Positions 1 to 8,059 are shown, numbered from the stretch's first letter. The stretch is 64,000 nucleotides of DNA from Saccharopolyspora indica (GCF_027853965.1 NZ_JAQGLB010000002.1:372001-436000); one strand, 5' to 3'. A program made the numbers and translations. Notes: a model not told the origin generated them from the sequence alone.

Positions 1-29
1 GCTCGGTCGGGCCGCGGCTCACCGACGGT

Positions 30-716
30 TCACCGGTGCACGCTGATCGATAGCGCCGCGGCGATCTCGCCGCCCACGAAGTGCGTTTCGTCGTGCGGGG
101 GCTCGCCGACGCGCACCACCAGCGGCCCGCCGAACGGCTTGCGCTCCACGAGCTCGATGCGCGATCCCAGCGTCATGCCGTGCTCGGTGAGGTAGCGCAG
201 CAGTTCCGAATCGGTGTCCCAGACCCGCGCGATGGTGCCGACGGTGCCGGGATCGACCTGGTCGAGCAGCTTCGTCGCGGGCTTCTCCATCCGGCCGTCG
301 GCGGTCGGGATCGGGTCGCCGTGCGGGTCGTGGGTGGGGTTGCCGAGCTTGGCCGCGATGTGCGCGACGAGCTCGTCGGACACCGCGTGCTCCAGCGCGT
401 CGGCCTCCCGGTGCACCGCGTCCCAGCTGTAGTCCAGCTCCTCGACCAGGAACAGCTCGATCAGCCGGTGGCGGCGGAGCACGTCGTGGGCCAGGCGCCT
501 GCCCTCCGGGGTCAGCTCGACGCTGCGGTACCGGACGTGGGTGACGAGGCCGAGCTGGGCGAGCTTGTTGATCATGCCGGACACCGATGACGGGCTCAGC
601 CCGAGGCGCTGCGTCAGGGTCGCGTTCGTGACGGGCACGCCTCGTTCGCTGAGCCCGTAGATCGCCCGGAGGTAGTCCTCGACGGACGGCGACGGACGCT
701 CGGCCATACTCGTCAT
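30..716 (-). CDS. mntR: MntR/DtxR-family metal-dependent repressor
   Basis: The 228-residue protein has the DtxR/MntR plan: an N-terminal winged helix (about 10-70, with SVEDYLRAIYGL and LSPSSVSGMINKL), a metal-binding dimerisation region rich in His/Glu (about 75-140, EADALEHAVSDEL), and a C-terminal SH3/FeoA-like domain (about 150-225). It lies just downstream of, and on the same strand as, a cluster-9 metal ABC importer, so repression of that importer by Mn(II) is the likely role. The length equals what I recall for mycobacterial SirR/MntR. ATG at 716 is preferred because a -10-like hexamer TATCGT ends 6 nt upstream, pointing to a leaderless mRNA; ATG at 707 is the alternative. Whether the effector is Mn, Fe or Zn cannot be read from the sequence. 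Confidence 0.88.
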   Translation of the reverse strand: MTSMAERPSPSVEDYLRAIYGLSERGVPVTNATLTQRLGLSPSSVSGMINKLAQLGLVTHVRYRSVELTPEGRRLAHDVLRRHRLIELFLVEELDYSWDAVHREADALEHAVSDELVAHIAAKLGNPTHDPHGDPIPTADGRMEKPATKLLDQVDPGTVGTIARVWDTDSELLRYLTEHGMTLGSRIELVERKPFGGPLVVRVGEPPHDETHFVGGEIAAALSISVHR

Positions 717-722
717 ACTTTC

Positions 723-728
723 ACGATA
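723..728 (-). promoter_or_regulatory. -10-like hexamer of mntR (leaderless)
   Basis: TATCGT reads on the minus strand and ends six bases before the mntR ATG, with no Shine-Dalgarno in between. It suggests mntR can be transcribed separately from the importer operon upstream of it. No clear -35 is seen. Confidence 0.45.
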
Positions 729-768
729 CGGGCGTCGGGGATGCCTTCGTGAAGGTGGTGTTTCGAGG

Positions 769-1644
769 TCAGGCCCGCACGGCGGAACCGGCCACCCCGC
801 GCCGGCGCACCGCCCGGGCGATCAGGCCCTGCTCCGGCGCACCGAGGTAGACCAGCGCGAACACCAGGGTCTGGCACACCACGATCATGCCGCCGGTCGA
901 GGTGTCCAGGTGGAAGCTCAGGTAGGTGCCCAGGACGCTGCTGAACACCGACAGCGCGGCGGCCACCGCCAGCATCCGCGGAAACCGCTTGGTCAGCAGG
1001 AAAGCCGTGGCACCCGGCGTGATGAGCATCGCGGTGACCAGGATGACGCCGACGGCCTGCAGCGCCACGACGACGGTCAGCGCCAGCATCGTCAGCAGCA
1101 GCGCGCCGATCCGCCGCGGGTTCAGCCCGACCGCGTGCGCGTGCGTGGGGTCGAAGGCGTAGAGCGTGAGGTCGCGGCGCTTGACCAGCGCCACCGCGAG
1201 CACGATCGCCGCGATCACCAGCACCTGCAGGATGTCGGAGTCGGTGACGCCGAGGACGTTGCCGAACAGGATGTGGTTGAGGTCAACCTGGCTCGGGATG
1301 CGCGAGACCAGCACCAGTCCCAGCGCGAACAGGCCGGTGAACACCACGCCGATCGCGGCGTCCCCCTTCAGCTTGGTGGTGCTGCGGACGCCGGCGATCA
1401 GCCCGACGGCGAGGCTGCCGAACAGGAACGCGCCGAGCGAGAAGGGCAGTGCCAGCACGTAGGCGAGCACCACGCCGGGCAGCACGGCGTGCGAGACCGC
1501 GTCGCCGAGCAGCGACCAGCCGATCAGCGTGATCCAGCAGGACAGCACGGCGCACACCAGCCCGGCGGCCAGGCTGACCAGCAGCGCCCGCTGCATGAAG
1601 CCGAACTGCAGCGGCTCGGTGAGCCACTGGACGATCTCGTTCAC
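769..1644 (-). CDS. Mn/Zn-type ABC transporter permease
   Basis: This 291-residue hydrophobic protein has the ABC-3 (ZnuB/MntB/TroC) architecture of about eight to nine membrane helices, with the conserved segments SHAVLPGVVLAYVL and GDAAIGVVFTGLFALG. It forms the membrane channel of a cluster-9 metal importer. The start is the GTG at 1644: it lies in the four-base GTGA overlap with the stop of the ATPase gene, so the two are translationally coupled. The open frame runs much further upstream, but that part is only the shadow of the ATPase gene. Last gene of the importer operon, followed 52 bp later by mntR. Confidence 0.9.
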   Translation of the reverse strand: MNEIVQWLTEPLQFGFMQRALLVSLAAGLVCAVLSCWITLIGWSLLGDAVSHAVLPGVVLAYVLALPFSLGAFLFGSLAVGLIAGVRSTTKLKGDAAIGVVFTGLFALGLVLVSRIPSQVDLNHILFGNVLGVTDSDILQVLVIAAIVLAVALVKRRDLTLYAFDPTHAHAVGLNPRRIGALLLTMLALTVVVALQAVGVILVTAMLITPGATAFLLTKRFPRMLAVAAALSVFSSVLGTYLSFHLDTSTGGMIVVCQTLVFALVYLGAPEQGLIARAVRRRGVAGSAVRA

Positions 1645-2393
1645 CTGGTCTCCTGGGTGCTGCTCTGGGCGACGGCGGTGTCGACGCCGAAGGTGCGGGC
1701 GAGGGTGTCCGGGGACAGGACTTCGTCGAGCGGCCCGTGCGCGATCACCCGCTGCTGGAGCAGCACCGCTTCGTCGCACAGCGCCGGGACGCTGGCCAGG
1801 TCGTGGGTGGAGATCACCACCGTGCGGCCCTCGGCGCGCAGCCCGCGCAGCAGGTCGCTGATGGTCGCCTCGGACTTCTTGTCCACCCCGGCGAACGGCT
1901 CGTCGAGGAACAGCAGTTGCGCCTCCTGCGCGATGCCGCGCGCGACGAACGCGCGTTTGCGCTGGCCGCCGGAGAGCTCGCCGATCGGGTTGCCGGCCAG
2001 CTCGGTGAGCCCGACCCGCTCCAGCGCGGCGCGGACCGCCGCCTTGTCCCGCTGCTTGGGGCGGCGGGTGAGGCCCAGGTGCCCGTAGCGGCCCATCATG
2101 ACCACGTCCGCCACGGTCACCGGGAAGGTCCAGTCGACGGCCTCGGACTGCGGCACGTAGGCGATCAGCCCGTCGCGCCGGGCCTGCCGCTGGTCGCGGC
2201 CGAGCAGCCGGATGTCCCCGGAATCCGGGCGGACCAGGCCCATCAGCGCTTTGAACAGCGTCGACTTCCCGGAGCCGTTCATGCCGAGCAGGCCGCAGAT
2301 CCGTCCCGGGGCGATGTCCACCGACACGTCGTCGAGCGCCAGCGTCTCGCCGTAGTGGACGGTCACGCGGTGCGCGCTGATCGCGAGGTTCAC
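1641..2393 (-). CDS. Mn/Zn-type ABC transporter ATPase
   Basis: A 250-residue ABC ATPase: Walker A GMNGSGKS at about 37-44, Q-loop PQSEAVDW near 81, signature LSGGQ at 140-144, Walker B LLFLDEP at 160-166, and the switch His in STHDL. PQSEAVDWTFPVTVADVV is typical of the manganese/zinc/iron cluster-9 ATPases (MntB/ZnuC/TroB). It powers import of a divalent metal with the adjacent permease and lipoprotein. GTG at 2393 overlaps the stop of the binding-protein gene as GTGA, and its own stop overlaps the permease start the same way, so all three genes are coupled. Confidence 0.92.
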   Translation of the reverse strand: MNLAISAHRVTVHYGETLALDDVSVDIAPGRICGLLGMNGSGKSTLFKALMGLVRPDSGDIRLLGRDQRQARRDGLIAYVPQSEAVDWTFPVTVADVVMMGRYGHLGLTRRPKQRDKAAVRAALERVGLTELAGNPIGELSGGQRKRAFVARGIAQEAQLLFLDEPFAGVDKKSEATISDLLRGLRAEGRTVVISTHDLASVPALCDEAVLLQQRVIAHGPLDEVLSPDTLARTFGVDTAVAQSSTQETR

Positions 2394-3313
2394 CGCGCAC
2401 CCCGCAGGCCCGCGACGATCGCCTCGGCGTCGTGGCGCAGCAGGTCCAGGTACGTCGGCACCGGGCCGTCCGGGCCGGACAGCGAGTCGACGTAGAGCTC
2501 GTCGCCCAGCCGCGCGCCGGTCTCCCGCGCGACCTGCTGCTGGGCCTTGTCGTTGACGGTGGACTCGCAGAACACGGTGGGCACTCCGTTCTCCCGGACG
2601 AATTCGGTGGTCGCCTTGATCTGCTGCGGGGTGCCTTCGGAATCGCTGTTGACCGGCCACAGGTAGGCCTCGCGCAGGCCGGCGTCGCGCGCCAGGTAGG
2701 AGAACGCGCCCTCGCAGGTCACCAGCGCGCGGTGCTCGTCGGGCAGGGCCGCCAGCTCTTCGCGCAGGTACCGGTCGATCTCGTCCAGCCGCCGCAGGTA
2801 GGCGTCGGCGTTGGCGCGGAAGGTCTCGGCGTGCGCCGGGTCGAGGCGGATGAACGCGTCGCGGATGTTGGTGACGTAGATCGCCGCGGTGCGCGGCGAC
2901 ATCCAGGCGTGCGGGTTGGCCTTGCCCCGGTACTCGCCGCCCTGGATCGGGATCGCCTCGATTCCGCTGGTCAGCGTCACGTGCTCGGCCTCGCTGCGCT
3001 GCACGAACTTGTCGAACCAGCGCTCCAGGCCGAGCCCGTTGTCCAGGACGAGATCGGCTTTGGCGGCCCTGAGCATGTCGCTGGGGGTGGGCTCGTACTC
3101 GTGGATCTCGGTGCCCGGCTTGGTGATCGACTCCACCGCGATCGCGTCCCCGGCGACGTTGCGGGCCATGTCCGCGATCACGGTGAACGTGGTGACCACC
3201 TGCTTGCGGCCGTCGTCGGGCTGGCTGAAGCCGGTCCCGCAGGCGCTGAGCAGCAGGAATGCCGCCGCGACGAGAGACGTGTTTCGGAGACCTGCGGACC
3301 GGGATTTCGCCAC
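2390..3313 (-). CDS. Metal ABC transporter substrate-binding lipoprotein
   Basis: The 307-residue protein begins with a lipoprotein signal: basic start, hydrophobic SLVAAAFLL, and lipobox LSAC with Cys25. It belongs to the ZnuA/PsaA/MntC (cluster A-I) family. Candidate metal ligands are His71 ([10 protein letters not shown]), His135 (NPHAWMSP), a Glu near 200 (TCEGAFSYL) and an Asp near 285. It lacks the long His-rich loop usual in ZnuA, which with the MntR-like neighbour favours manganese (or iron) over zinc; this is inference. GTG at 3313 was chosen because it puts the signal peptide at the N-terminus; the frame is open about 200 bp further upstream. First gene of the operon, divergent from rlmN. 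Confidence 0.9.
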   Translation of the reverse strand: MAKSRSAGLRNTSLVAAAFLLLSACGTGFSQPDDGRKQVVTTFTVIADMARNVAGDAIAVESITKPGTEIHEYEPTPSDMLRAAKADLVLDNGLGLERWFDKFVQRSEAEHVTLTSGIEAIPIQGGEYRGKANPHAWMSPRTAAIYVTNIRDAFIRLDPAHAETFRANADAYLRRLDEIDRYLREELAALPDEHRALVTCEGAFSYLARDAGLREAYLWPVNSDSEGTPQQIKATTEFVRENGVPTVFCESTVNDKAQQQVARETGARLGDELYVDSLSGPDGPVPTYLDLLRHDAEAIVAGLRGAR

Positions 3314-3383
3314 GCCGAAAACTGTACCGCGAGCGGTGGCCGCCACCAAGGTCGTCTCCGGGCGTGGGAAGATGGACGGCGCT

Positions 3384-4496
3384 ATGTCTGCGACCTCCCT
3401 GCCACTCGTCTTCGACGCCCCGCGCCGCGGTATGCCCCCGCGGCACCTCGCCGACCTCTCCGCCGACGAACGGAAGGCCGCCGTCGTCGAGCTGGGGGAG
3501 AAGCCGTTCCGCGCCAAGCAACTGGCGCACCACTACTTCGGCAGGCTCAACGCCGATGTCGAGTCGATGACCGACATCCCGACGGCCAGCCGCGCCAAGC
3601 TCGGCGAGAGCCTGCTGCCGCCGCTGCTCACCGAGATCCGCCACCTGGTCACCGACGACGGCACGACCCGCAAGTCGCTGTGGCGCGCGCACGACGGCAC
3701 GCTCGTGGAGAGCGTGCTGATGCGCTACCCGGACCGCGCCACCGTCTGCATCTCCAGCCAGGCCGGCTGCGGCATGGCCTGCCCGTTCTGCGCCACCGGC
3801 CAGGGCGGCCTGCAGCGCAACCTCTCGACCGCCGAGATCGTCGACCAGGTGCGCTCGGCGGCTGCCGCGATGCGCGACGGCGAGGTCCCCGGCGGCCCCG
3901 GGCGGCTGTCCAACGTGGTGTTCATGGGCATGGGCGAGCCGCTGGCGAACTACCGCCGCGTGATCAACGCGGTGCACCGCATCTGCGACCCGGCGCCGGA
4001 AGGCCTGGGCCTCTCGCAGCGCTCGGTGACCGTCTCGACGGTGGGCCTGGTCCCGGCGATCAAGAAGATGACGGCGGAGAACCTGAACGTGACGCTGGCG
4101 GTGTCGCTGCACACGCCGGACGACGAGCTGCGCGACACGCTGGTGCCGGTGAACAACCGCTGGAACGTCGCCGAGGTCCTGGAAGCCGCGCGCGGCTACG
4201 CCGACCACACCGGCCGCCGGGTGTCGATCGAGTACGCGCTGATCCGCGACGTCAACGACCAGCCGTGGCGCGCGGACCTGCTGGGCAAGCTCCTGCACAA
4301 GCACCTCGGCCAGTTCGCGCACGTCAACCTGATCCCGCTGAACCCGACGCCGGGCAGCAAGTGGGACGCCAGCCCGAAGCCGGTGGAGCGCGAGTTCGTC
4401 CGCCGCGTCCGCGACGCGGGCGTCTCCTGCACGGTCCGCGACACCCGGGGCCAGGAGATCGCCGCGGCCTGCGGCCAGCTCGCCGCCGAGGAGTGA
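3384..4496 (+). CDS. rlmN: RlmN, 23S rRNA (adenine2503-C2)/tRNA A37 methyltransferase
   Basis: Dual-specificity radical-SAM RNA methyltransferase that installs m2A2503 in 23S rRNA and m2A37 in some tRNAs. The 370-residue product has the radical-SAM CX3CX2C motif (Cys129, Cys133, Cys136), the resolving Cys122 seven residues before it (VCISSQAGC), and the C-terminal methyl-carrying Cys349 ([11 protein letters not shown]). Length and order match the family. ATG 3384 gives the usual actinobacterial N-terminus ending in RPPRHLADL-like sequence; ATG 3372 in the same frame is possible and sits closer to GGGAAG. The divergent promoter region shared with the metal importer is only about 70 bp. Confidence 0.93.
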   Translation: MSATSLPLVFDAPRRGMPPRHLADLSADERKAAVVELGEKPFRAKQLAHHYFGRLNADVESMTDIPTASRAKLGESLLPPLLTEIRHLVTDDGTTRKSLWRAHDGTLVESVLMRYPDRATVCISSQAGCGMACPFCATGQGGLQRNLSTAEIVDQVRSAAAAMRDGEVPGGPGRLSNVVFMGMGEPLANYRRVINAVHRICDPAPEGLGLSQRSVTVSTVGLVPAIKKMTAENLNVTLAVSLHTPDDELRDTLVPVNNRWNVAEVLEAARGYADHTGRRVSIEYALIRDVNDQPWRADLLGKLLHKHLGQFAHVNLIPLNPTPGSKWDASPKPVEREFVRRVRDAGVSCTVRDTRGQEIAAACGQLAAEE

Positions 4497-4591
4497 GCCG
4501 CTGAACGAAAACGTCTGATCGCCTCCCCGCTCTCGGTATCGTGCCGAGGTTGAACGTCGACCACTGCGTCGGTGAAGAGCTGGGGAGCGCG

Positions 4592-5392
4592 ATGCCGGAC
4601 GAGTTCGAGTACGGACCCGTTGTCGTGAGACAACCTGGGCAGGATCTGCGGATCGGCTATTGGGACAACGACGAGTACGACTGCGATGACGACTGCGATG
4701 ACGACTGCGGTGTGGATTGTCTGAAAGCAATCGTGTACTACGGCGATCCGCCGTTCTCCGCTATTTCGCGCTACTACTTTGTGGACCCCTCGTGCCTATC
4801 GCCGATCGATACTGATTCGCTCTGGAGCAGACGGGAGCGGCTCCAGCGGATCATGGCGGATCGAGTGTTCGCGAAGCGCAAGGGCAGGCGTCGGGCTTAT
4901 TCGTACAAGCAGTTGTACGAGTTCTCCGTTGAGCTGATGTTCGTCAACAACCTGCTCGCCGATCGGATGGTGAGCGCCCGCATCAACGAGGGGAAGGTCG
5001 GCGGTCGCCGCGTCTTCATCTCGTACTCGTCATCGGATCATCAGGCCGCCACGTGGCTTTCGGTCGACCTGGCGAACGAAAGCCACCTCCCGTGGCTGGA
5101 CGAGTGGGAGATCAAAGCGGGTGAGTCGATTCCGAACAAGATCGCGCGCGGCATCGAGGAGTGCGATCACCTGCTGGTTCTGCTGAGCCCCAAGTCGGTC
5201 GGCTCCGGGTGGGTCGAGCGGGAGTGGTCGGCGAAGTACTGAGCGGAGGCGGCGGACGGGGGTGTCGCTGTGATCCCGGTGCTGCTCGAGGATTGCGAGA
5301 TACCGACGCTTCTCCGCGTCAAGAAGTACGTCGACCTCCGGAGTGACTACAGCGCAGGGCTTGAGCAGCTCTTGGAAGCGCTCGTGCCCTGA
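4592..5392 (+). pseudogene. TIR-domain protein gene with an in-frame TGA
   Basis: The frame opens at ATG 4592 behind GGGGAG and codes 216 residues up to TGA at 5240-5242. The same frame then continues without another stop to 5392, and the continuation (VAVIPVLLEDCEIP...) is exactly the missing last strands and helices of the TIR fold. TGA sits where a Trp codon would fit (KY-stop-AEAADGG). The N-terminal 130 residues are not recognised; they carry a CX3CX3CX3C cluster in an Asp-rich run (Cys31, 35, 39, 43). The TIR part starts near 135 (RRVFISYSSSD) and includes WVEREW, which holds the Glu expected of NAD-cleaving TIRs. GC is visibly lower than in neighbouring genes, as in transferred defence-type genes. 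It may be a nonsense pseudogene, a truncated but active protein, or a sequencing error. Confidence 0.75.
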
Positions 5393-5632
5393 CCGGCTCC
5401 GCCGGTGCCGGGGTGCCTGTCGATGGCTGACCGAGCGGGTGGGCGTACGTGCGGTGTGCACGTGACCGGTGGGTCGCGTGTGAACTAAATGAACACAACG
5501 GTGACTGCGGGTCGACCGGTGGTCCATGATCTGCGCTGCTGGACGCGACACGGTCATCGAGGACTTCTTCGCGCGGTACCGCGCCGGTCCAGACCTGGAT
5601 CTGCGTCCTGTTCGGACGGAGGTCCGAGCCCG

Positions 5633-5676
5633 GCCGGTGCGCGCCGCGAACCGCCCCCCGAGCGGCGCGCACCGGC
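5633..5676. terminator. 15-bp perfect hairpin between convergent genes
   Basis: Arms 5633-5647 and 5662-5676 pair perfectly (core GGTGCGCGCCGC with its complement) around a 14-nt loop. It sits between the TIR gene and the minus-strand AbrB gene that converge here. There is no T-run, so a two-way GC-rich terminator is inferred. Nothing else is seen in 5393-5692. Confidence 0.5.
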
Positions 5677-5692
5677 TGTGCGGCTGAAACCG

Positions 5693-5914
5693 TCATTCCA
5701 CGACCGCGGGTTTGCCGAACAGCTCCTCGGCGACCGGTGCGCCGGGCAGGACCGCCGGGCGCATCTCGACGACGATCTGCCCGTCATCCTCGTAGGCGAC
5801 CAGCGGCATCCCGGGTTCGATCCCGGCGGCTCGCATGATCGCCCGGGGGAGGGTGATGCGCATTTCCCCGTCTGCGGTGATCTCTGTGCACTCCGCGCTT
5901 CTCACGAGCGACAT
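5693..5914 (-). CDS. AbrB/MazE-type antitoxin-like protein (orphan)
   Basis: A 73-residue SpoVT/AbrB swapped-hairpin protein: TEITADGEMRITLPRAIMRAAGIEPGMPLVAYEDDGQIVVE covers one full domain. It is clearly a paralogue of the antitoxin at 6450-6755 (same TEITA-G-x-R-T/I-P and GIEPG-PL frame). Unlike that gene it is not followed by a PIN toxin: downstream is only a hairpin and the convergent TIR gene. It may be a solitary antitoxin or DNA-binding regulator left after toxin loss, or an anti-addiction copy acting on the nearby module. The start ATG has only a weak ribosome-binding site. Confidence 0.7.
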   Translation of the reverse strand: MSLVRSAECTEITADGEMRITLPRAIMRAAGIEPGMPLVAYEDDGQIVVEMRPAVLPGAPVAEELFGKPAVVE

Positions 5915-6072
5915 GCTGGTGCCAGCCGCAGGCGAGGATCAAGCTCCGTCACACCCCTGTGGAGTTACTCCGGGCACCAGCCAGCGCCCCGGCGGCCAGA
6001 CCGATGAGCCGTTGGCCGACAGATGCCAGATCGCATGCCGACCGGATCGGTATCGCGAAGCGCGATGCGTGG

Positions 6073-6453
6073 TCAGCGCAGCAGTTCGACGGACACGCCC
6101 ACATCGATGTCCCGCCACGCCTTGTCCGCTGTGAGAACCGGGGCGTTGAGCCGGATGGCCAACGCGAGGCAGGCACGATCCCCCAGGGATAACCCGGCGA
6201 AGCGAGTGCGTGCCCACAGCTCGCCGGCCAGCAGCGCATCTTCGGCCGTGAACGGCTCGACTGCCACGCCGAACGTGCGCAAGCGGTTGCACGTGCGTTC
6301 GGCATCCGATCCGTGGTGCGTGAGCTTCTGGGCGAATTCCGACCAGTTGACCGTCGACATCGTCGCTGTGCCGATGATCGCGTGGACCTCGTCCGCACCG
6401 GTTTCGTCGTGCAGCCAAGCCATGATCGCCGAAGTGTCCAGCACGGTGGTCAA
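6073..6453 (-). CDS. vapC: VapC-type PIN-domain toxin
   Basis: 126 residues with the PIN ribonuclease fold: first acidic residue in VLDTSAIM near the N-terminus, the second in NWSEFAQ (about 45), the third and fourth in LSLGDRACLA and LTADKAW near 95-115. VapC toxins are Mg-dependent RNases that cleave tRNA or rRNA and are blocked by the cognate antitoxin. The start is taken as TTG 6453, which forms a TTGA overlap with the stop of the AbrB-type antitoxin gene; the longer open frame upstream is antitoxin coding sequence in another frame. The same TTG/TTGA arrangement recurs at 31474. Confidence 0.85.
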   Translation of the reverse strand: MTTVLDTSAIMAWLHDETGADEVHAIIGTATMSTVNWSEFAQKLTHHGSDAERTCNRLRTFGVAVEPFTAEDALLAGELWARTRFAGLSLGDRACLALAIRLNAPVLTADKAWRDIDVGVSVELLR

Positions 6454-6755
6454 CGGCGACCTCCAGCGGATTCGTCGGCCTCGTCGGCTTCGGCCGCGGC
6501 CGCTGCACGGCGATCCGCGATCAGCTCGTCCACGGCCGATCCGCGGCCACGCCACGTCGCTGCGACGTCACGCCGGATGCGCTCTCCGAGCTGTTCGCGC
6601 GTTTCGATCACCACGCGACCGTCCTCGACGTAGACCGCGAGTGGTGTTCCCGGTTCGATCCCCACGGCGTGCCTGATCGAAGCAGGGATGGTTACCCGGC
6701 CTTGTCCGTTGGCCGTGATCTCAGTGCGTGTCCCACGTTCGTCAGCCAGCGCCAT
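6450..6755 (-). CDS. vapB: AbrB/VapB-type antitoxin
   Basis: 101 residues: an N-terminal AbrB-like DNA-binding domain (TEITANGQGRVTIPASIRHAVGIEPGTPLAVYVEDGRVVIE) and a C-terminal Ala/Glu/Arg-rich tail that probably wraps the toxin. It is immediately followed, with a four-base overlap, by the PIN toxin, so the pair is a type II module. ATG 6755 is preferred over ATG 6815 because it aligns with the start of the paralogue at 5914 and leaves the dyad at 6809-6834 free as an upstream operator; neither start has a strong ribosome-binding site. Confidence 0.82.
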   Translation of the reverse strand: MALADERGTRTEITANGQGRVTIPASIRHAVGIEPGTPLAVYVEDGRVVIETREQLGERIRRDVAATWRGRGSAVDELIADRRAAAAAEADEADESAGGRR

Positions 6756-6808
6756 GCCGCCAGCATGGATGACGAGCGGGTGCGCGGCAAGGTCAGAAAT
6801 CCTCGGAG

Positions 6809-6854
6809 GTGACATGTTTCAAGATTAGTGTCACAAGGAGGAAATATGTGTCAC
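6809..6854. promoter_or_regulatory. Three TGTCAC half-sites at 20-bp spacing
   Basis: GTGACA at 6809-6814, TGTCAC at 6829-6834 and TGTCAC at 6849-6854 begin exactly 20 bp apart, about two helical turns. The first two form an inverted repeat. They lie upstream of the vapBC-like module and downstream of the marR stop, so autoregulation by the AbrB-VapC complex is a reasonable guess. Confidence 0.4.
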
Positions 6855-6896
6855 GCCGGGGTGTGGTTCATCAGCTCGTGTGTTCGGGATCGCGGG

Positions 6897-7379
6897 TCAG
6901 GGCAGTTCGGATTCGAGGCGGCGCTGCAGTTCGCGGAGGGTTTCGCGGGCGAGGTCGAGCCTTTCCGGGTCGAGGCCTTCAGTGGTGCGCAGGGCCAGCT
7001 GGGTGTAGGCCGCTTGCATCCTGCGCAGTGCGTCCCGGCCGGTCGGGGTGACTTCGAGCAGCTTGGCCCGCTGGTGCGCGGGGTTGGGCTGGTAGCAGGC
7101 GAGTCCGTCCTCGACGAGCAGGTCCGCGACGCGCTGAACGCTCTGGCGCGTGTGGCCGAGGTGGCCCGCGATGGTGCCGACCGGGGCGGCTTCGTGCTCG
7201 ACCTCGGCGAGGACCTGCCAGCGCGCCAAGCTCTGGCCGGTGGGCCGGGCGATGCCGTTGCCGATCGCCTCGACGACGTTGGCGAGCCTGCCGACCTGGT
7301 CGATCAGTGCGGCGTAGGCATCGCAGGCTTGATCGCCGTTCTTGACAGCATGCTGTCGTATCGCTAGCTTGTCGAACAC
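6897..7379 (-). CDS. MarR-family transcriptional regulator
   Basis: 160 residues with the MarR winged-helix dimer plan: N-terminal helix pair, HTH around 65-100 (VGTIAGHLGHTRQSVQRVADLLVEDGL), wing (QRAKLLEVTPTGRDAL), C-terminal dimer helices. It is divergent from the SRPBCC gene at 7436, which it probably controls. The GTG at 7379 is the only reasonable start. It abuts one perfect 14-bp palindrome (7380-7393), and a second identical palindrome (7344-7357) lies inside its first codons, so binding would block both promoters. The ligand is unknown. Confidence 0.88.
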   Translation of the reverse strand: MFDKLAIRQHAVKNGDQACDAYAALIDQVGRLANVVEAIGNGIARPTGQSLARWQVLAEVEHEAAPVGTIAGHLGHTRQSVQRVADLLVEDGLACYQPNPAHQRAKLLEVTPTGRDALRRMQAAYTQLALRTTEGLDPERLDLARETLRELQRRLESELP

Positions 7380-7393
7380 GACAGCATGCTGTC
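7344..7393. promoter_or_regulatory. Two copies of a perfect 14-bp palindrome (MarR operator)
   Basis: GACAGCATGCTGTC occurs at 7344-7357 and 7380-7393, centres 36 bp apart. The second touches the marR start codon and lies in the 56-bp gap before the divergent SRPBCC gene. Two-fold symmetry and position fit a MarR dimer operator pair. Confidence 0.7.
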
Positions 7394-7435
7394 ATGCAGT
7401 GATTCCGTTCGCAACGGGTGAACCAGGAGATCCGC

Positions 7436-7888
7436 ATGCCTTCCGCGCCTCGCCCACTCCTGATCTCACGCGAGATCACCATCGCCGCACCGCCGTCGGC
7501 GGTGTTCTCGGTGCTCGCCGATCCGCACCGCCACGCCGATTTCGACGGTTCGGGCACCGTGCAGAACGCGGTCTCGGGCCCGCACCGGTTGAGCTTGCAC
7601 GACACGTTCAAGACGGCCATGAAGCTGTTCGGTGTGCGCTACCGGATCGTCAACACGGTCGTGGAGTTCGAGGCGGACCGGCGCATCGCCTGGTGCCACT
7701 CCGGCAAGCACCGCTGGCGCTACGAACTCCACGAGGTCGACGGCGGCACGAAGGTGACCGAGACCTTCGACCTCTCCACCTCACCGGTGCGCGGACTGCT
7801 CGTGCGCACACCGTGGCCCCGCCGGAACGCCGAGGGCATCGAGAAGACCCTGCTGCGGCTCAAAGCACTGATCGAGAACCGCGCCTGA
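7436..7888 (+). CDS. SRPBCC-family (START/polyketide cyclase-like) protein
   Basis: 150 residues beginning SREITIAAPPSAVFSVLADPHRHADFDGSG, the classic entry to the SRPBCC ligand-binding helix-grip fold, with the later strands WRYELHEVDGGTKVTETFDL. Members bind hydrophobic ligands or act as cyclases and toxin-stress proteins; no catalytic function can be assigned here. ATG 7436 follows CAGGAG at six bases. GTG 7418 in the same frame is less likely. Divergent from and probably controlled by the MarR regulator through the palindromes between them. Confidence 0.8.
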   Translation: MPSAPRPLLISREITIAAPPSAVFSVLADPHRHADFDGSGTVQNAVSGPHRLSLHDTFKTAMKLFGVRYRIVNTVVEFEADRRIAWCHSGKHRWRYELHEVDGGTKVTETFDLSTSPVRGLLVRTPWPRRNAEGIEKTLLRLKALIENRA

Positions 7889-7909
7889 ACCCCACCAGCA
7901 GCGAGACCT

Positions 7910-8026
7910 GTGGCCGACCGCATCGTCGCACCGGCACTCGAATTGCCGCGGCACCTCACCACAGCGCCGGAAGTGCTCATCGCCGACATCCGGGAGTTCT
8001 TCCGCTCCCTCCCGGGCGAGGCCTGA
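7910..8026 (+). CDS. Possible 38-residue ORF or gene remnant
   Basis: A GTG-initiated frame in the 171-bp gap between the SRPBCC gene and the LLM oxidoreductase gene. The peptide ends VLIADIREFFRSLPGEA, which resembles the last helix of alpha/beta hydrolases, so it could be the decayed end of a lost gene. There is no Shine-Dalgarno. Weakly supported. Confidence 0.22.
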   Translation: MADRIVAPALELPRHLTTAPEVLIADIREFFRSLPGEA

Positions 8027-8059
8027 CTCGAGTTCACCCCACCGCAGAGAGGAATCGCA

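Noticed and set aside
1641-4730. 1029-codon minus-strand open frame
   Set aside because: Only the last 250 codons (the ATPase) are real. The rest is the shadow of the binding protein and the antisense of rlmN, a GC-bias effect.
5240-5242. Selenocysteine at the TIR-gene TGA
   Set aside because: No selenocysteine insertion hairpin is evident after the codon, and Trp rather than Cys/Sec fits this place in the fold.
6846-7367. Plus-strand ORF (MCHAGVWFIS...) behind an excellent AAGGAGG
   Set aside because: It is antisense to the marR gene over nearly its whole length, and its residues look like the complement of marR codons. The good ribosome-binding site is probably chance.
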